From NCBI RefSeq assembly GCF_010365305.1, contig NZ_CP048279.1, forward strand, positions 558,001 to 622,000: DNA of 64,000 nt, given 5' to 3'. The notes under the pieces were generated by a model. It saw only the letters and a list, made by a program, of their open reading frames with translations. It was not told where the DNA came from and did no database searches. Positions 55,731 to 64,000 of the stretch are shown piece after piece (positions within the stretch are counted from its first letter, which is position 1; each line of letters starts with the position of its first letter). The stretch is from Staphylococcus sp. MI 10-1553 (lineage in GTDB: Bacteria > Bacillota > Bacilli > Staphylococcales > Staphylococcaceae). Both the position numbers and the translations under genes were made by a program.

Positions 55731-56218
55731 ATTTACAAATTTTATACTTCTTATTCTTAATTCTTCATTCTTAATATTCTTACTAGCATTGATGTCTCTG
55801 TCATGTTCTGCACCACATTCACAAGTCCATAATCTAACATCTAATGGCTTTTTACCTGTGTTAATTCCACAGCTTGAACAAATTTGACTAGATGGAAACC
55901 ATTTATCTATTTTGATGATTTCCCGCCCATACCAATCAGCCTTATACTCTAATTTCGTTACAAAACTAGACCAAGAAACATCAGAAATACTTTTTGCTAA
56001 TTTATGATTGCGCAACATACCTTTTGTGTTTAAGTTTTCAATACAGATCATATCGTGGTTTTTGATCATTTCTGTACTCATCTTATTTAAAAAATCTTCA
56101 CGTTGGTTCATAACTTTCTCATATAATCTAGCAACTTTAGTCTTCTGTTTTTATTAATTAATATCTCTTGTTGTGCATTTGGATATATTCTAAATTTATA
56201 CGCTTTATGTTTAATCAT
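55728..56218 (-). pseudogene. tnpB remnant (OrfB, RuvC-like nuclease)
   Basis: The N-terminus reads MIKHKAYKFRIYPNAQQEILINK, then the frame shifts and the sequence jumps to KVARLYEKV, NQREDFLNKMSTE, CIENLNTKGM and the zinc finger CSSCG...CECG followed by HDRDINASKNI. Intact TnpB has about 370-400 residues; here about 160 remain. The first RuvC Asp is lost while the Glu (IENL) and last Asp (DRDINA) remain, so it is inactive. Confidence 0.82.
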
Positions 56219-56407
56219 AACTCTCACTCTCCTTGATTTTTCTATATATTTTCTAATTTGTTCTTCTGTATTATTATCCATAGCAATTTGTTTCAATAAC
56301 TGTTTAACATCAATATCGAAATGACCATACAAAACAAAATATCACGTCGATATTTTACACACCAAACAAGATGATACTGAATAGAGTATACGTATCCACG
56401 GTCCATA
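56219..56407 (-). pseudogene. tnpA remnant (IS200-type Y1 transposase)
   Basis: The start reads MDRGYVYSIQYHLVWCVKYRRDILF, a typical IS200 TnpA N-terminus. The frame then shifts into YGHFDIDVKQLLKQIAMDNN, and a last piece NTEEQIRKYIEKSR matches the TnpA C-terminus. The HUH motif and the catalytic Tyr region are deleted. Confidence 0.8.
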
Positions 56408-56670
56408 ATGGATTTCTGACATACAAAAAATACCGCTCAATGATTTTAACACACGTTTATGTTAAAAAGCGTATTTATAGGTGTTTAAATATAGATTTAA
56501 CATATGTCACTTGATTAGTATAGTTAAAGCTATACCTCAAGCGAAACCGATTCATCTGCACGGCTAAAGTCGCGAGTATTCTCGGCTTTTGATAAAACTG
56601 AGAATCAATTGTGTCAAGTTCATCTGTTATATAGCTCCTTTTCATCAAATTTGTCGACAAGCTCTTGCAA
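56408..56670. other. Gap after the IS remnant
   Basis: About 260 AT-rich bases. A stretch at 56563-56605 (GGCTAAAGTCGCGAG, TCGGCTTTTGATAAAA) resembles 8767-8801 and is probably a decayed repeat. The missing 5' end of the stress gene is not recognisable here. Confidence 0.4.
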
Positions 56671-56711
56671 AAAAAACGATACGACCTGTTATAGCATACA
56701 GACCGTATCAT
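56671..56711 (-). terminator. Terminator of the AGCS symporter gene
   Basis: CGATACGaCCTGT and ACAGaCCGTATCa form the stem. On the minus strand it runs into TTTTTTTTG. It begins 8 bases past the stop at 56719. Confidence 0.85.
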
Positions 56712-56718
56712 TGGCTTA

Positions 56719-58113
56719 TCATGATGTTTTAGAATAGTTTTGCGTATTTGGTTTGAAATATAATTCAGTTTCTCGCTTAATAATTTTATATAAGAATAAA
56801 ATACCGATTAAGTTTGGAATCATCATCATCGCGTTGGCTGTATCTGCAAACAACCACACTGTTTTAAGGTTTGCAATAGTCCCTACAAACGTAGCGATGA
56901 CATAAATGACACCGTAAAGCATGACATATTTGACACCGAATAAATATTCGAAACATTTCGCACCGTATACGAACCAAGCGATAATGGTAGAAAATCCGAA
57001 GAAAATAACAGAAAGTGACACGACATATTCGCCCAAAGTGCCCAAACTTGCGCCGAATGCCATACTTGTCAGTGCACCAGCTTCTAATTTTGGATCATGT
57101 GATACGCCTGACAATAACCCACCTGTTGGATCCCAATAGCCTGTTACAAGTAAGACAAGACCTGTCATTGTACAAACAATAATTGTCACGATAAATGTAC
57201 CTGTCATAGCAACAAGTGCTTGTGTTGCTGGATGCCCGGCTTTCGCATTACCAGAAATCAATGCGACCGTACCTAAACCGGCTTCGTTTGAAAAGATTCC
57301 TTTAGACACACCATTTTGAATCGCTTGCATCACCATAATTCCAGTAAATCCACCTGTAGCAGACACCGGTGTGAACGCATATTTAAAAATTAAACCGAAT
57401 GCCGGTAAAATTTGATCGTAATTAATAATGAGAACTGTCACAGATGCACCAATGTAAAAAATTGCCATCATTGGAACGAAGAAACCTGCAACGTTACTAA
57501 TACGTTTCAGCCCACCAAAAATAATGAGTGAGATGAGAATGACTAATACAATCCCAGTGATAAAACCACTCACGTTAAAGCTATTGGTCATGACGTCAGC
57601 AATCGTATTGGACTGCACGCTATTCCCGATACCTAATGCAGCAAAGGCACCGAAAATCGCAAAGGCAATTGCTAAAAATTTGAAACGATGACCCAATCCT
57701 TTTTCTATGTAATACATCGGACCACTTGAATATTCACCTTTATCATTTTGAACGCGGAACTTCATCGCTAACAACGCCTCGGCATATTTCGTTGTCATAC
57801 CGAGCAAACCAACGACCCACATCCAAAAAATCGCACCAGGACCACCTAAAGTAACGGCTGTCGCAACACCGGCGATATTCCCGTTACCAATCATACCGGC
57901 AAGTGACGTCATCAACGCTTTAAAGTTACTAATGTCACCTTCACTCTCGGCTTCTTTTTTATTAGGAACAAAGGCAAGTTTGAATGCATGAATCAGTTTC
58001 GTGAACTGCATGCCCTTCAACACAAAGGTTAAAAACAATCCCGTTCCCGTTAATAAAATCAGACTCGGTGCGCCCCATAATATCGCATTTAATTCTTCTA
58101 GGATATTAATCAC
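56719..58113 (-). CDS. Alanine/glycine:cation symporter (AGCS family)
   Basis: This 464-residue membrane protein has about 11 spans and the AGCS signatures GAPSLILLTGTGLFLT, SLAGMIGNGNIAGVATAV.LGGPGAIFWMW and KGIFSNEAGLGTVALISG. The family imports alanine or glycine with Na+ (AlsT, DagA). TTGGAGGGG lies 6 bases before a GTG at 58113, which I take as the start; the ATG at 58137 lies upstream of that site. A perfect cre site between promoter and start suggests CcpA repression. Which amino acid is moved cannot be read from sequence. Confidence 0.87.
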   Translation of the reverse strand: MINILEELNAILWGAPSLILLTGTGLFLTFVLKGMQFTKLIHAFKLAFVPNKKEAESEGDISNFKALMTSLAGMIGNGNIAGVATAVTLGGPGAIFWMWVVGLLGMTTKYAEALLAMKFRVQNDKGEYSSGPMYYIEKGLGHRFKFLAIAFAIFGAFAALGIGNSVQSNTIADVMTNSFNVSGFITGIVLVILISLIIFGGLKRISNVAGFFVPMMAIFYIGASVTVLIINYDQILPAFGLIFKYAFTPVSATGGFTGIMVMQAIQNGVSKGIFSNEAGLGTVALISGNAKAGHPATQALVAMTGTFIVTIIVCTMTGLVLLVTGYWDPTGGLLSGVSHDPKLEAGALTSMAFGASLGTLGEYVVSLSVIFFGFSTIIAWFVYGAKCFEYLFGVKYVMLYGVIYVIATFVGTIANLKTVWLFADTANAMMMIPNLIGILFLYKIIKRETELYFKPNTQNYSKTS

Positions 58114-58143
58114 ACTGTACCCCTCCAATATTTGCATCTCTCA

Positions 58144-58157
58144 AGTAAACGCTTTCA
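58144..58157 (-). promoter_or_regulatory. cre site upstream of the AGCS gene
   Basis: On the minus strand TGAAAGCGTTTACT fits the cre consensus TGWAARCGNTWNCW at every position. It lies immediately downstream of a TATAAT (58166-58161), near the expected start of transcription. Confidence 0.75.
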
Positions 58158-58512
58158 CCATTATAATACACATAGATTTAAAATGTAAAATAATACTAAA
58201 ATCTAATTATTGCTCTTTTAAATTAAGTAGGTATCAACATCGCAATACCATTTCCCATACCATTTCGCATGTGACCACATTACACGTTGTGGATCGCGTG
58301 TAAGTGAATTAAAAACGCACTCCCAAATTTTACACCTTTCTTTCAAACATTACCACTTTTATTTGATTTTCCATTTCCAAACAATAGAGAAACCAACATA
58401 TAGCATACTTTTTACTCGAAAACAAAATGAAAGGAGCAGTAAAGGTGAGGGGATATCTCATATTTGGAGTGTTGAATAATGATTGCAAGAGCCGTAGAAA
58501 AATACTGTGGGA
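58158..58512. other. Region between the AGCS gene and repeat D
   Basis: About 350 bases with no gene. CACATTACACGTTGTGGATCG forms a small imperfect palindrome. The last 70 bases resemble the flank of copy E (GTGTTGAATAATGATTGCAAGAGCC versus the segment at 58708), so the repeat unit may extend further upstream than I have marked. Confidence 0.4.
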
Positions 58513-58622
58513 AAGTTGAAATCATTATCATATATTTTAACTTTGCTTGAGGTTGTTGTTTATCGCAGTATCTGTCTGTTTCTCAATGTTACCGTTTTTG
58601 AGAAGTTTAGTCAGTAACCACT
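58513..58622 (+). repeat. Intergenic repeat family, copy D (short, diverged)
   Basis: This copy keeps TTTATCGCAGTATCTGTCTG, TTCTCAATG...TTTTTGAGAAG and TAGTCAG, but lacks both ends. It lies 115 bases before the full copy E in the same orientation. Confidence 0.75.
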
Positions 58623-58737
58623 TTTTTACACCCACACAATAAGGAGAAAGTTGAAGATGGATTTAATGAAAATGAGAAGCGCATATGGAAGGTGGTTTTA
58701 AATTTTGAAATGTTGAACAAAAATTGCCAGAGTAGCC

Positions 58738-58998
58738 CGAGACTCTTGAGGGAATGCGTGCATACTGCTGACAGTCGCCTCTTTACTTAAATAGTGGTTA
58801 CTGTTTATCGCAGTAGCTGTCTGACTTCTCAATGTTTGCACTTTTGAGAAGTCTAGTCAGCCTTGCGGGGGCAGTACGACGAAATCTTTGTTACACATGA
58901 GATTTCTGTACCGCTCCCAAAATCCAATTTGGCCTCCACCAAGTGTACGCTTTAATCAAGCCAAATTGAGTTGAGGCAAGTCCCCTAAGAATGTGAGG
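58738..58998 (+). repeat. Intergenic repeat family, copy E (full)
   Basis: A copy of about 261 bp runs from CGAGACTCTTGAGGGA to GCAAGTCCCCTAAGAATG. It contains TTTATCGCAGTAGCTGTC, GACTTCTCAATG...TTTTGAGAAGTCTAGTCAGC, CTTGCGGGGGCAGTACGACG and GAAATCT...AGATTTC. It matches copy B in order and length and copy A very closely in the core. Confidence 0.9.
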
Positions 58999-59051
58999 GC
59001 TAGCTCAGCAATTGTTTAAGATTCATTATTCCGAAATGTTAATCAATACAA

Positions 59052-59086
59052 CAAAAACACCCTACAACCAAACCGATTGTAGGGCG
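59052..59086 (-). terminator. Terminator of fbp
   Basis: CCCTACAA and TTGTAGGG pair around CCAAACCGA. On the minus strand a TGTTTTTGTTG follows. It begins about 20 bases past the stop at 59109. Confidence 0.82.
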
Positions 59087-59108
59087 CTTGTTCTTATCAA
59101 ACACTACA

Positions 59109-61064
59109 TCATTTCATATAACGATACGACATCAATGCCTTCAACATATCAATTTCCTTCTGCAACTCGGCCCCATCATTCGTATCTCGAATCAACTTAC
59201 GCTCCAACTCTTTATCCACAACACGACGAATAGACAACTCATCTTCACCCGTCTCTAACAACTTCTCTTTTGAATTAAAATGTTGGTGCGCCACTAGCTG
59301 CATCCCAAACGAGTTATACAGCAACGTGTAGCCCGCAATACCTGTCGTCGATTGATACGCTTTAGAGAAACCACCGTCAATGACAAGCATTTTACCGTTT
59401 GCTTTAATAGGATTCTCACCGTCGCGCTCTTTCACAGGTGTATGTCCGTTAATAATACGACCTTGTTCTGGGTTCATGTCGAATTCTTCCAACATTTTTT
59501 TCACAACGTCTTCATTTTCACGCAAGCGATAATACGGATTCTTCTCTTCTTTATGCGTGCTCTTGTCTTTAATAAAGTAACGCTCGAATGTCGTCATAGC
59601 ACGTTTACCGAATAATGATGAATATTTACCTGTCCATAAATACCAGACTAAATCCGTTGAAAGGTCATCTTCCACTTCTTTATGTTCATAGGCATAACGG
59701 ACGTGCTTTTCAAATTCATCAATAAGTTCACGCCCAGTCACAAAACGACCATCGATTGTCATACCTTCCATTTCACCTTGCTCGTCAATTGGAATACAAC
59801 CGTGAATGAGTAAATTACCATTGTAACGTAAATACAAGTTACCTTTTTTCATCAAGAAGTCTACATGACGACGCAATTTCTCAGATTCTTGTACAGATGT
59901 GAGTAACTTATCCATCACTTCTTGTTCTTCTTCAAGCAATGCAGTAGGTTGGCGACGGTCTACAGTTCTAAAACATGTATTTTCAATCGGATGGACTTTG
60001 CCGTTCAGTTCGATTGTACGGTTGCGATAGTCCACACGATTAAGTAATAAACGTTCATTCATTTCAAATTCAGGCCGACGTTTAATAATGGGTCCTTCCA
60101 ATTTAAATTGAATCATCGCAATGGCTTGATGAATTTTTGTAATCTGTAAAATTTCAGACTCTGATGGATTTTTCTCAGGATGTTTTTTCGGACGAAATGC
60201 CTCATTATCATCGTAATACTTTTCGGCTAGCGTTAATAATGGGCGCAAGTTAATACCGTAAGCATCTTCAATAATGTCGAGGTTGTCGTAACGTGCACAA
60301 ATGCGGAGTAAGTTCGCGAGGCACACTTTTGAACCAGAGTACGCACCCATCCATAAAACGTCATGGTTACCCCATTGAATATCGACAGAATGGTAATCAA
60401 TGAGTGTATCCATAATTTTGTCTGGATGAGGACCACGGTCGTAAATATCACCGACGACATGTAGATGGTCTACAACTAATCTTTGTGTCGTATTTGCGAG
60501 ACTAATAATGAGTTTATCAGCTTGGTTCAACTGGATAATTTGTTTCAGAATCGTATCGTAATAATCTTTTTTGTTGTTGAATTGGTTACTTTTATAGAGT
60601 AACTCTTCAATAATAAATGTATATTCTGGCGCCAATGATTTACGCAGTTTAGAACGTGTATATTTGGAGGACGTATATTTCACTAACTCAAGTAAGCGAT
60701 TAATCGTTTTTTTATACCATGTGTGACGTTCAGCTTTTGTGTTAAAACTATTTTTAATGCGCTTAATTTTTTCTTCTGGATAGTAGACTAACGCAATCAA
60801 TTCATTCATTTCTTGTGGATCTAATCGTGATTGGAAAATGTCATGGATTTTTTGTTGTAAATTACCAGATCCATTTCGCAACACGTGTTGAAATGCGTGA
60901 TATTCACCGTGCAAGTCACTGACAAAGTGTTCTGTGCCTTTAGGTAAATCTAAAATCGACTCTAAATGGATAATTTCGGTCGCAACTTTTTCTTCTGAAT
61001 CGAATTTTTCAGCGATTAAATCTAAATACTGCCTTTTTAACTCTTTTTCTGTTTGAGATGACAT
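59109..61064 (-). CDS. fbp: Fructose-1,6-bisphosphatase, class 3
   Basis: This 651-residue gluconeogenic enzyme of the Firmicute-specific class 3 hydrolyses fructose 1,6-bisphosphate. The metallophosphatase motifs are [25 protein letters not shown] and [12 protein letters not shown], with [14 protein letters not shown] in the C-terminal part. Length agrees with the S. aureus protein (about 654). AAAGGAG is 8 bases before the ATG at 61064; the reading from 61118 has no site. It is a single-gene unit, ended by the hairpin at 59052. Confidence 0.95.
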   Translation of the reverse strand: MSSQTEKELKRQYLDLIAEKFDSEEKVATEIIHLESILDLPKGTEHFVSDLHGEYHAFQHVLRNGSGNLQQKIHDIFQSRLDPQEMNELIALVYYPEEKIKRIKNSFNTKAERHTWYKKTINRLLELVKYTSSKYTRSKLRKSLAPEYTFIIEELLYKSNQFNNKKDYYDTILKQIIQLNQADKLIISLANTTQRLVVDHLHVVGDIYDRGPHPDKIMDTLIDYHSVDIQWGNHDVLWMGAYSGSKVCLANLLRICARYDNLDIIEDAYGINLRPLLTLAEKYYDDNEAFRPKKHPEKNPSESEILQITKIHQAIAMIQFKLEGPIIKRRPEFEMNERLLLNRVDYRNRTIELNGKVHPIENTCFRTVDRRQPTALLEEEQEVMDKLLTSVQESEKLRRHVDFLMKKGNLYLRYNGNLLIHGCIPIDEQGEMEGMTIDGRFVTGRELIDEFEKHVRYAYEHKEVEDDLSTDLVWYLWTGKYSSLFGKRAMTTFERYFIKDKSTHKEEKNPYYRLRENEDVVKKMLEEFDMNPEQGRIINGHTPVKERDGENPIKANGKMLVIDGGFSKAYQSTTGIAGYTLLYNSFGMQLVAHQHFNSKEKLLETGEDELSIRRVVDKELERKLIRDTNDGAELQKEIDMLKALMSYRYMK

Positions 61065-61498
61065 ATGAATTTCTCCTTTACCCCATAAATTGTTCGTTTT
61101 TAAATCATTGCAGGGCATGAATGATGCTACTTTTGTTTAAGGTAACTCAAAATGGATGGACTTGTGTGATAGAGGAAGCTCGGCAGTGGGATATGGTGTT
61201 CGCGTACTTGATGTAAATTAATCAGGGAAGCACTTGTTCTTGTGTTCAATAGCACGTTCAATGAAAATTGTACGGCCAGCACAATACGAATCTTTCTCAC
61301 CCGTCTTCAATCACTGTGACAAGCCAAGATGCCCTATATATCAAATATGAAGTTGACCTGTGTCTAACCGTTTCAACTCTATTAAACCATATTATTTATA
61401 GAAGTTAAACGAACCTGTTTATATGTAGGTTATCTGCAATGAAGATGCTCAACTTTGTAAATTTTAATGATACACTTTGCATTTTGTATGTCATGCAC
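61065..61498. other. Divergent gap between fbp and an MFS gene
   Basis: About 430 AT-rich bases without a gene. The right part holds the MFS promoter. I see no cre match and no structured leader. Confidence 0.45.
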
Positions 61499-61527
61499 TT
61501 GATTTTATGACTTCGACGCGATATAAT
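61499..61527 (+). promoter_or_regulatory. Promoter of the MFS gene at 61579
   Basis: TTGATT (61499-61504), a 17-base spacer and TATAAT (61522-61527), about 50 bases before the start codon. Confidence 0.75.
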
Positions 61528-61578
61528 ATCAAAGTTATTAGTTAGCTTGGCTTACCAAATTGAGAAAGGGGTATCTTA

Positions 61579-62760
61579 GTGCAAAATCAAGAGCATCAAG
61601 CGTTTATAAAAAATTACATCTTCAACTTTTTAGTGAGTTTTTTCGTTTATTTTGCGATGTATTTACTCATTGTTGTCATCGCGCAATATGCCATTCAACG
61701 TTATGACGTCTCTACCGGTGTTGCAGGATTGATTACGGGTATTTTTATCGTCGGTGCGTTGATTGGTCGTTTCGTAGGCGGTCGTTATATTCATGAAATT
61801 GGTCCTAAACGATTGTTGATGATTGGATTAGTGTTATTCATTATTACGCAATGTTTTTATTTCATTGAAGGCAGTCTGATTTTCTTGTTTATGACACGCT
61901 TTTTAAATGGGGTGGCGCTTGCGATTGCGACGACTGCGACGGGTACGATTGTGCCACTTATTGCACCTGTTGAACGTCGAGGTGTAGCGATTAGTTTGTT
62001 TAGTTTAAGTCTAGTGATAGGTGCCGCGATTGGTCCGTTTTTAGGATTATATTTAGCAGGGATTTATCCGACATTCGTTTTATTTACTGTCTGTCTCGTT
62101 GTTGCGATTTTAGCGTTCGTGTTTGCTTTGTTTTTAAAAGTCAATGTCAAAATGGCTGAACAACAATCTGAGCATCAAGGCTTTCATATTTCGCAATTTA
62201 TTTCAATACCAGCGATTCCGATTGCACTAGTCGTATTAATCTGTGGTTTAGGTTACGCTTCTGTTTTATCATTTTTACAACTTTATGCTGTAGAAATTGA
62301 TTTAATGGAAGTTGCGAGCTACTATTTTATCTTCTATGCGATCACTTCAGTTTTAACACGCCCATTTGTCGGTCGTATTTTGGATCGATTCCATGAAAAT
62401 TGGGTGGCTTATCCTGCATTAGCTATATTTGGTGTAGGTATTTTAATATTAGCGATGGCACATAGTGGATGGACATTGTTATTATCTGGTGCGTTAGTCG
62501 GTATCGGTTATGGTAGTATGACGGCTGTCGGTAATGTTGTAGCTGTCAAAGTGTCACGTGCAGATCAGGTCGGCCTTGCAACTTCAACATTTTTCATCGG
62601 ACTAGACGTTGGAGTTGGTTTTGGTCCAGCGATACTCGGCATGATTTTACCTGCTATCGGTTACCGTATGATGTATGTAGCAATAGGTGTCATTTTATTG
62701 TTATGTATCATTTTATACACCTTCATTCATGGGCGTCGTCAGCCAGAAGGGACGCAATAG
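61579..62760 (+). CDS. MFS transporter (12 spans), drug-efflux-like
   Basis: This 393-residue membrane protein has 12 spans with the MFS loop motif GRFVGGRYIHEIGPKRLLMIG after span 2 and GPAILGMILP in span 11-12. It is closest in type to YwoG/Bmr-like exporters, but the substrate cannot be inferred. The start is a GTG at 61579, 7 bases after AGAAAGGGG. Short N-terminus of about 15 residues before span 1. Confidence 0.85.
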   Translation: MQNQEHQAFIKNYIFNFLVSFFVYFAMYLLIVVIAQYAIQRYDVSTGVAGLITGIFIVGALIGRFVGGRYIHEIGPKRLLMIGLVLFIITQCFYFIEGSLIFLFMTRFLNGVALAIATTATGTIVPLIAPVERRGVAISLFSLSLVIGAAIGPFLGLYLAGIYPTFVLFTVCLVVAILAFVFALFLKVNVKMAEQQSEHQGFHISQFISIPAIPIALVVLICGLGYASVLSFLQLYAVEIDLMEVASYYFIFYAITSVLTRPFVGRILDRFHENWVAYPALAIFGVGILILAMAHSGWTLLLSGALVGIGYGSMTAVGNVVAVKVSRADQVGLATSTFFIGLDVGVGFGPAILGMILPAIGYRMMYVAIGVILLLCIILYTFIHGRRQPEGTQ

Positions 62761-62794
62761 TTGTGATGCGTAGTAAATAAGTAGTATTTTAAAT

Positions 62795-62838
62795 AATGGC
62801 TTAATCTCTCGTGATGATGGAGATTTAAGCCATTTTTG
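62795..62838 (+). terminator. Terminator of the MFS gene
   Basis: AATGGCTTAA-TCTC and GAGA-TTTAAGCCATT form a long stem with one bulge, followed by TTTTTG, 35 bases past the stop. Confidence 0.85.
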
Positions 62839-62901
62839 TTTATTAAAGTGTCATTTATTAAAGAATTTTCTAAAAACGTTCAAAAAATGTACAAATTTTT
62901 A

Positions 62902-62930
62902 TTGTAACCGCTTTCTTTGTGTGGTATATT
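62902..62930 (+). promoter_or_regulatory. Promoter with overlapping near-cre site
   Basis: TTGTAA (62902-62907), a 17-base spacer and TATATT (62925-62930). TGTAACCGCTTTCT (62903-62916) fits the cre consensus with one mismatch (C for R) and overlaps the -35 box, so CcpA repression is plausible. Confidence 0.6.
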
Positions 62931-62984
62931 CAGATAGCTACATGAAAGGTCATCAGGTGACCTAATGAAAGAGGGGCAAAAATT

Positions 62985-64000
62985 ATGAGTCAAAAGAAAA
63001 CAAATGTCCGTTGGCTATTTGCAGGTGTGTTTTTCTTAATTGGTGTCATCGCCTATATGGATCGCTCTAATATTTCTTATATTGCGGTACCAATGATGGA
63101 AGACTTACATCTTACAAAAGCACAATTTGGATTATTAGGTTCATTTTTCTCTTTAGGTTATGCGCTTATGCAAGTACCATCAGGATTTTTAGCTGAGAAA
63201 TATGGTCCTAAAAAGATGATTACGATTGCGTTAGTATGGTGGAGTGCTTTTACAATCTTTACAGGAATGGTGAAAAACCATGGATTAATGTTTTTCGTCC
63301 GTTTTCTCTTCGGTGTAGGGGAATCACCAATGTTTCCGTCGAACGCTGTATTCAATACATATTGGTTCAGCAAGCATGAAAAAGGGCGTGCGGCAAGTGC
63401 GTTATTAGCAGGGTCTTATTTTGGACCTGTACTTGCACCAATTGTAACAGTGACAATTTCTAATGCATTTGGTTGGCAAGCTGTGTTTTACATTTTTGGT
63501 GCAGTTGGTTTCTTAATTGCGATTTTATGGGCAATTATTGCGAAAGACTTACCTGAACATCATCAAATGGTAAACGAAGCAGAAAAACATTTCATTATGG
63601 AAAACCGTGACGTTGTTAAAACGAAAAAGACGACACCGCCGTGGGGAACGTTTTTCTCACGCTTTAGTTTTTATGCGATTGCATTACAATATTTCGTAGT
63701 TCAATTTGTTATTACACTATTTTTATACTGGTATCCAACGTACTTAATGGAACAATTCCACGTTGACCGAGATACAATGAGTAAAATCGCGGGTATTCCT
63801 TGGTTAGTGATGTTCGTCTTCATTTTAAGTGGTGGTACGATTTCAGATAAAATTTTGAGCAGTGGTAAATCACGTTTTGCGGCACGTGGTATTATCGCAA
63901 TTGCAGGCTTTGCGATTTTTGGTATTTCACTTAATTTCGCGGTAACTTCAGATAGCTTAGTGAAAAATATTGTTTGGATGTCACTTTGTTTAAGTAGTAT
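62985..64000 (+). CDS. MFS transporter, anion:cation symporter type (cut by window end)
   Basis: At least 338 residues of a 12-span MFS carrier are present; the frame is open to the window end. YMDRSNISYIAVPMM in span 1, QVPSGFLAEKYGPKKM in loop 2-3, and GVGESPMFPSNAVFNTYWF in span 4-5 are typical of the ACS family (glucarate, galactarate, phthalate, or tartrate carriers). GAGGGG is 9 bases before the ATG at 62985. The near-cre site upstream implies it serves a secondary carbon source. The substrate is likely an organic or sugar acid; GudP-like glucarate transport would fit the CdaR regulator at 32026, but this link is only inference. Confidence 0.85.
   Translation, partial: MSQKKTNVRWLFAGVFFLIGVIAYMDRSNISYIAVPMMEDLHLTKAQFGLLGSFFSLGYALMQVPSGFLAEKYGPKKMITIALVWWSAFTIFTGMVKNHGLMFFVRFLFGVGESPMFPSNAVFNTYWFSKHEKGRAASALLAGSYFGPVLAPIVTVTISNAFGWQAVFYIFGAVGFLIAILWAIIAKDLPEHHQMVNEAEKHFIMENRDVVKTKKTTPPWGTFFSRFSFYAIALQYFVVQFVITLFLYWYPTYLMEQFHVDRDTMSKIAGIPWLVMFVFILSGGTISDKILSSGKSRFAARGIIAIAGFAIFGISLNFAVTSDSLVKNIVWMSLCLSS

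Larger units (their letters stand above)
55728..56407 (-). mobile_element. Degenerate IS200/IS605-type element
   Basis: Fragments of tnpA followed by tnpB, both on the minus strand, with frame shifts and large internal deletions. The terminal hairpin expected after tnpB is missing, since the stress-gene remnant begins within about 15 bases of the tnpB stop. Confidence 0.82.

Noticed and set aside
56475..56711. 78-codon minus-strand frame downstream of the AGCS gene
   Set aside because: It starts inside the terminator hairpin and runs through a probable decayed repeat; no ribosome binding site.

Overview
This window is a Firmicute chromosome segment and almost certainly Staphylococcus. It carries staphylococcal hallmark genes: an IsaA transglycosylase, an aureolysin-type metalloprotease, the small alarmone synthetase RelP, a LytU-like M23 peptidase, a SarZ-like regulator and class 3 Fbp. 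It is not an ordinary S. aureus layout. A complete L-fucose operon, an M60-peptidase LPXTG surface protein, a GlcD/GlcF pair and two tandem trypsin-like proteases point, by inference, to an animal-associated coagulase-positive or coagulase-variable species, for example the intermedius/hyicus side of the genus. I saw no rRNA, tRNA or CRISPR array.

Layout. 0-8.7 kb: an unrecognised gene, a SarZ/OhrR-type regulator divergent from a nitroreductase, relP, the cell-wall genes lytU-like and isaA, a double-domain PPK2, an alpha/beta hydrolase and a 69-residue membrane protein. 8.9-17.3 kb: a 1660-residue M60 surface protein, a 3' remnant of an aureolysin-like gene, a sigma-B-type stress dehydrogenase, a second copy of the 69-residue protein and an unknown 374-residue protein. 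17.3-26.4 kb: fucR and the divergent fucI-fucK-fucA-transporter-fucosidase-aldA operon. 26.5-34.9 kb: an IS110-family element, aur, an FAD protein, a small membrane protein, a CdaR regulator and a YeiH exporter. 35.1-44.2 kb: ipdC, two Trp-specific T-boxes and trpEGDCFBA. 44.3-56.4 kb: a HAD phosphatase, duplicated secreted proteases, a QueD-like protein, glcD-glcF, a heterodimeric ABC exporter, a VOC protein, and a stress-protein gene truncated next to an IS200/IS605 remnant. 56.7-64 kb: an AGCS symporter, fbp, and two MFS transporters, the last cut by the window end.

How genes work together. The fucose operon can convert fucosylated glycans to L-fucose, then to dihydroxyacetone phosphate and L-lactaldehyde, and finally to L-lactate. 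Its promoter contains a perfect catabolite-repression site and is flanked by a 14-bp inverted repeat that probably binds FucR. The M60 surface protein about 4 kb away is of a family that attacks mucin-type glycoproteins, so the two could form a host-glycan foraging module (inference). The trp operon sits behind two T-box leaders that both read a TGG codon, with an intergenic repeat inserted between them. That repeat family occurs at least five times in the window (17.2, 37.3, 54.6, 58.5 and 58.7 kb) and is the most conspicuous structure that genes do not explain.
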